A DNA stretch of 15,768 nt from contig JAOAFK010000118.1 in NCBI GenBank assembly GCA_026416315.1, positions 1-15,768 of the forward strand, written 5' to 3'. The position numbers were made by a program, and so were the translations under genes. This document shows positions 13,047 through 15,768 of the stretch, in pieces (position 1 is the stretch's first letter; every line of letters begins with the position of its first letter). The DNA is from Syntrophorhabdaceae bacterium (GTDB lineage Bacteria > Desulfobacterota > Syntrophorhabdia > Syntrophorhabdales > Syntrophorhabdaceae). The notes under the pieces were generated by a model, which had not been told where the DNA came from, did not search any database, and saw only the letters and a program-made list of their open reading frames with translations.

Positions 13047-14984
13047 TTACATATCTTTTTTCTTTAATTTTTTAAATGTATCTGGGAAAAGCCTTTCGTC
13101 TGTATGGGGCAGAAACATGGCTGCCATGAATTCTTCCATGAAACTGCTGTGCTTAGAAAGGTCAATGTTTGTCATCATTTTTACAATCCTCTCTGCCGCA
13201 CGGACATACTCTTTTGATAGGGCATATAAACTTGCACCTTGAAGGGATCCATTCCCAATAAATTTAAACTTCTCCACAGGCATATCAGGAAGAAGTCCTA
13301 TAGTTTGAGCCTTAACAGGGTCTATGAAATGACCGAATCCCCCTGCTATATACACCCTATCAATCTCATTAAAATGGATTTTAGAGATATCCAAAAGCAC
13401 CTTGCACCCTGCAAACATCGCTGCCTTTGCCCTCATTATGTTGTCAATGTCAGCCTCTGAAATGGTAATGTCCTTCCCTGTAAGGGTGTCTTCTCCGTGA
13501 CATAGAACATACTCCCATATGCCATCTTTTTCCCTTATCCTATCAGAGATTAAATCCCTGTTTATCTTTCCATTTTGTGAAAGCATTCCTGTTGAGAACA
13601 TTTCGGCAATGAGATCTATTAGGCCTGAACCACATATTCCAGATGGCTTCGTATGGCCTATGGTTAAAATGGCTGGTTCAAATGTTAAAGGGTTTATCCT
13701 TATCTGCTCTATGGCGCCTTTTGTGGCCCTCATACCGTGTTTTATGCCTCCACCTTCAAGGGCGGGGCCTGCAGAACATGATGCGCAGAGCATCCAACTG
13801 GGACCTGAAAGGACGATTTCTCCATTTGTCCCAATGTCTATAAAGAGATTGAACCCGTCAGCTTTATGTAATTCTGCAGCCATGACACCGGCAACGATAT
13901 CCCCACCTACATAAGATGCAACGCATGGAATTAAAAAAACAGGGGTATCTTTATTTAGTCTTAACCCAATCTCAATTGCCTTTACAACAGGCGGAAATAA
14001 AAAACAGGGTGTATAGGGTTCTAACATAATGTATTGAGGCTCAACACCGATAAAAAGGTGCGTCATTGTTGTGTTTCCCGCAGCAACCATTAAAGTTATA
14101 TCTTCCCTGCTTATATGTGTGTTATCAATCAATTCATCAATTATTGAGTTTATGGTCTGTACAACAGCATCCTGGAGTCTTTTTAATCCGCCTTTTTTTT
14201 TCGTGTGCATGATTCTTGTGATCACATCATCACCATAGCTTATCTGGGCATTATAGTCTGAAACTTCTCCTAAAATGCGGGCACCTCTCTTTTTATCTGC
14301 CTTTATATCAATAATCCTTCCACAAACCGTAGTCGTTCCTATATCAATGGCAAGGGCATATTGTCTCTCAGTGGTATCCTCTGGTTCAAAGTTAATAATC
14401 TCTATATCATCATGTTGGTAAAAAAGTGTTGCTGTGGCTTGCCAGTTTGCACTCCTTAAGGCAAAAGGTAGTTTTTTTAAAGCATCGAGGCTTACCTTTA
14501 TATGGGTTTGGGGATAATCTTTTTCAAGGGTTTTTAAAATTGATGATAAATCATCAATATTTTCTCGTAATCCTTGGGGGTCAAGACTTATAAACTTTTT
14601 AAATACCATGGGGTCAGGATCAATGGCATTTAAAGAAATTGCACCTGTTGAAGCTGGAAGCACATTCAGTTCTTTTCTTGCCTCCAGTGCAGTTCTATCA
14701 ATTCTTGATTCAAGGGGGATCTCAATGGTTGCATCGCCCTTTATGTAAGACTGGCAGGCAAGGATAAAATTTTCTCTATTATCCAATCGTGGTGTATCAT
14801 TTTTTCCTCTAAACTCTATCTCTCCCTCTATAAGTTTAACCCTGCATCTTGCACATGTTCCAAACCCACCACAGGATGCATTTATATGCACACCTACCCT
14901 TAATGCGAGATCAAGGAGGTTTTCCTCATCCTCTGCAGTATAGACTATATCGAGGGGTAAAAATCTTATCCTGTGCCTTTTCAT
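13047..14984 (-). CDS. acsV: Corrinoid activation/regeneration protein AcsV (RACo-type, 2Fe-2S ferredoxin plus ASKHA ATPase)
   Basis: Uses ATP to drive electrons uphill to cobalamin and so rescue corrinoid/iron-sulfur protein that has been oxidised to Co(II). The N-terminal ferredoxin domain holds the [2Fe-2S] ligands Cys38, Cys44, Cys47 (SCGGFGTCARC) and Cys77. A linker and middle domain extend to about residue 205. The C-terminal actin-like ATPase has phosphate motifs DIGTTT (214-219) and DIGTNGE (383-389), and a conserved SAGPALEGGG (404-413). The 645-residue length is usual for RACo. It is the first gene of the minus-strand acs operon, 44 bases before cooC. Its protein substrate AcsC/AcsD is only half encoded nearby, since acsC is absent. 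The ATG at 14984 has only a weak upstream AGG. RACo relatives also serve methyltransferase corrinoid proteins, but this operon makes the CFeSP the likely client. Confidence 0.95.
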   Translation of the reverse strand: MKRHRIRFLPLDIVYTAEDEENLLDLALRVGVHINASCGGFGTCARCRVKLIEGEIEFRGKNDTPRLDNRENFILACQSYIKGDATIEIPLESRIDRTALEARKELNVLPASTGAISLNAIDPDPMVFKKFISLDPQGLRENIDDLSSILKTLEKDYPQTHIKVSLDALKKLPFALRSANWQATATLFYQHDDIEIINFEPEDTTERQYALAIDIGTTTVCGRIIDIKADKKRGARILGEVSDYNAQISYGDDVITRIMHTKKKGGLKRLQDAVVQTINSIIDELIDNTHISREDITLMVAAGNTTMTHLFIGVEPQYIMLEPYTPCFLFPPVVKAIEIGLRLNKDTPVFLIPCVASYVGGDIVAGVMAAELHKADGFNLFIDIGTNGEIVLSGPSWMLCASCSAGPALEGGGIKHGMRATKGAIEQIRINPLTFEPAILTIGHTKPSGICGSGLIDLIAEMFSTGMLSQNGKINRDLISDRIREKDGIWEYVLCHGEDTLTGKDITISEADIDNIMRAKAAMFAGCKVLLDISKIHFNEIDRVYIAGGFGHFIDPVKAQTIGLLPDMPVEKFKFIGNGSLQGASLYALSKEYVRAAERIVKMMTNIDLSKHSSFMEEFMAAMFLPHTDERLFPDTFKKLKKKDM

Positions 14985-15086
14985 TGTAAACTGGCCTATA
15001 ATTCTATCAAATAATCCTTTTTTTGTATAAATTTTTTTAAAAAATTAGATAGACAACGATAGCTTTTTAAGGTTTAATAATTTTTG
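14985..15086. other. AT-rich divergent intergenic region between acsV and the EAL gene
   Basis: These 102 bases separate two divergently read genes and must hold both of their start regions. The interval is very AT-rich and includes an A/T-only palindromic stretch at 15029-15046 (seven T then six A at its core). Apart from the weak acsV promoter candidate, I see no clear plus-strand promoter: the TATAAT at 14997-15002 has no usable -35 element. Confidence 0.5.
15001..15029 (-). promoter_or_regulatory. Possible promoter of the acs operon upstream of acsV
   Basis: On the minus strand TATACA (15029-15024, four of six -35 bases), a 17-base spacer and TAGAAT (15006-15001, five of six -10 bases) precede acsV by 16 bases. 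The expected start would leave a leader of only about ten bases, which is short, and the region is so AT-rich that chance matches are common. Low confidence. Confidence 0.22.
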
Positions 15087-15768
15087 GTGGAAAAAGTCTA
15101 CGTTGGCAGGCAACCCATTCTACATAAAAATGAAACAATTTTCGGTTTTGAACTCCTTTTTAGAACTGGAGCGGCAAAATCAGCAAATGTTTTAGATGGC
15201 ACAAGTGCCACAGCAGCAGTCCTTGTCCATTCCTTAAATGATTTAGGTCTCAACAACCTAATAGGAAAAAAAAGGGGGTTTATAAATGTAAATTTTGAAA
15301 TTTTATCAAGTGGTTTTTGTGAACTCCTTCCCAGTGAACATACGGTATTTGAAATCCTTGAGGATGTAGAGGTTACCCACAGCCTTATAGAGTTATGTAA
15401 ATCCCTGAAATCAAGAGGATATAAAATTGCCCTCGATGACTTCACATACGATGAATCTTTAAAGCCTTTAATTGAAATTGCCGATTTCATTAAGGTTGAT
15501 ATCATGGCATACAAAAAGGAAGACCTTCCGGGTCTTTTGAAGATTTTAAAACAGTATCCTGTGAGATTTCTTGCTGAAAAAGTTGAGACAAAAGAGGATT
15601 TTTCATTTTGTGCTCGCCTTGGATTTGAACTGTTTCAGGGATATTTTTTTGAAAAACCCTCAATTATTGAAGGCTCAACCATCTCTTCATCCCAGCTAAT
15701 ACTTCTTGAACTGTTTAACGAATTATCAAGAGAAAGCGATATAGAGATTATAGATAGATTGTTCAAGA
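15087..15768 (+). CDS. EAL-domain signalling protein, probably EAL-HDOD (YuxH-like), N-terminal part (cut by window end)
   Basis: An open frame of 227 codons runs off the window end. It begins VEKVYVGRQPI, the usual opening of EAL-HDOD proteins, and resembles c-di-GMP phosphodiesterase EAL domains throughout. The signature EAL is ELL (Glu22-Leu-Leu) in FGFELLFRTG. Other expected residues are present: Asn69 (INVNFE), Glu92 (FEILE), Asp117-Asp118 (ALDDF), Lys136 (IKVD), Glu164/Glu167 (AEKVE) and Gln184 (FQGYFF). The sequence after about 200 (SSSQLILLELFNEL) is the kind of linker that leads into an HDOD domain, expected past the edge. Whether it degrades c-di-GMP or only binds it is open. A stop at 15078-15080 limits the start to GTG at 15087 or TTG at 15084; an AAGG at 15069 is 11 to 14 bases upstream. 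It is divergent from acsV. Confidence 0.88.
   Translation, partial: MEKVYVGRQPILHKNETIFGFELLFRTGAAKSANVLDGTSATAAVLVHSLNDLGLNNLIGKKRGFINVNFEILSSGFCELLPSEHTVFEILEDVEVTHSLIELCKSLKSRGYKIALDDFTYDESLKPLIEIADFIKVDIMAYKKEDLPGLLKILKQYPVRFLAEKVETKEDFSFCARLGFELFQGYFFEKPSIIEGSTISSSQLILLELFNELSRESDIEIIDRLFK

Noticed and set aside
15098..15514. Minus-strand 138-codon open frame at the right edge
   Set aside because: It is the antisense shadow of the plus-strand EAL-domain gene, whose translation shows clear family motifs (ALDDF, IKVD, FQGYFF); the minus frame resembles nothing.

Overview
The window looks like part of the chromosome of a strictly anaerobic bacterium that uses the Wood-Ljungdahl (reductive acetyl-CoA) pathway. 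The evidence is a seven-gene block with a full-length bacterial-type acetyl-CoA synthase, a Ni-Fe CO dehydrogenase and their maturation factors, beside a class III (oxygen-sensitive) ribonucleotide reductase. The gene styles and the sensor-kinase/c-di-GMP content would fit a Gram-negative anaerobe such as a Desulfobacterota (syntroph or sulfate reducer) or Nitrospirota/Thermodesulfovibrio-like lineage. That placement is inference; the sequence alone does not settle it. No IS elements, phage genes, CRISPR arrays, tRNA or rRNA genes were seen. Coding density is high and no gene-free stretch exceeds about 130 bases.

Layout. (1) 1-1796, plus strand: the C-terminal part of nrdD (cut by the window edge), a small CPMC glutaredoxin-like protein and nrdG. 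They form one tight operon for anaerobic dNTP synthesis. (2) 1909-5884, minus strand: a three-gene signalling operon. It encodes a membrane histidine kinase with a periplasmic solute-binding-type sensor and a PAS domain, a stand-alone CheY/DivK-like receiver, and a REC-PAS-HD-GYP protein predicted to degrade cyclic di-GMP. A good extended -10 promoter lies just upstream. (3) 6017-14984, minus strand, in transcription order: acsV (corrinoid-protein reductive activator), cooC (Ni-insertion ATPase), folD, a 58-codon unrecognised small gene, acsD (corrinoid protein small subunit), cooS/acsA (CO dehydrogenase) and acsB (acetyl-CoA synthase). (4) 15087 to the end, plus strand, divergent from acsV: the EAL part of an EAL/HDOD-type signalling protein, cut by the window edge.

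How they fit together. FolD makes methenyl-/methylene-THF interconversions for the methyl branch. AcsD, with a partner AcsC not present here, carries the methyl group on cobalamin, and AcsV re-reduces that corrinoid when it is oxidised. CooC loads nickel. CooS makes CO from CO2, and AcsB joins CO, methyl and CoA. The genes for AcsC, the methyltransferase AcsE and MetF are not in the window, although acsV and acsD are. The two c-di-GMP-type genes (HD-GYP and EAL) flank the acs block, but nothing in the sequence shows that they regulate it.

Most of the window is recognisable. The least explained items are the 58-aa gene inside the CODH/ACS operon and the one-kinase/two-receiver c-di-GMP operon in which kinase and output protein carry closely similar PAS domains.
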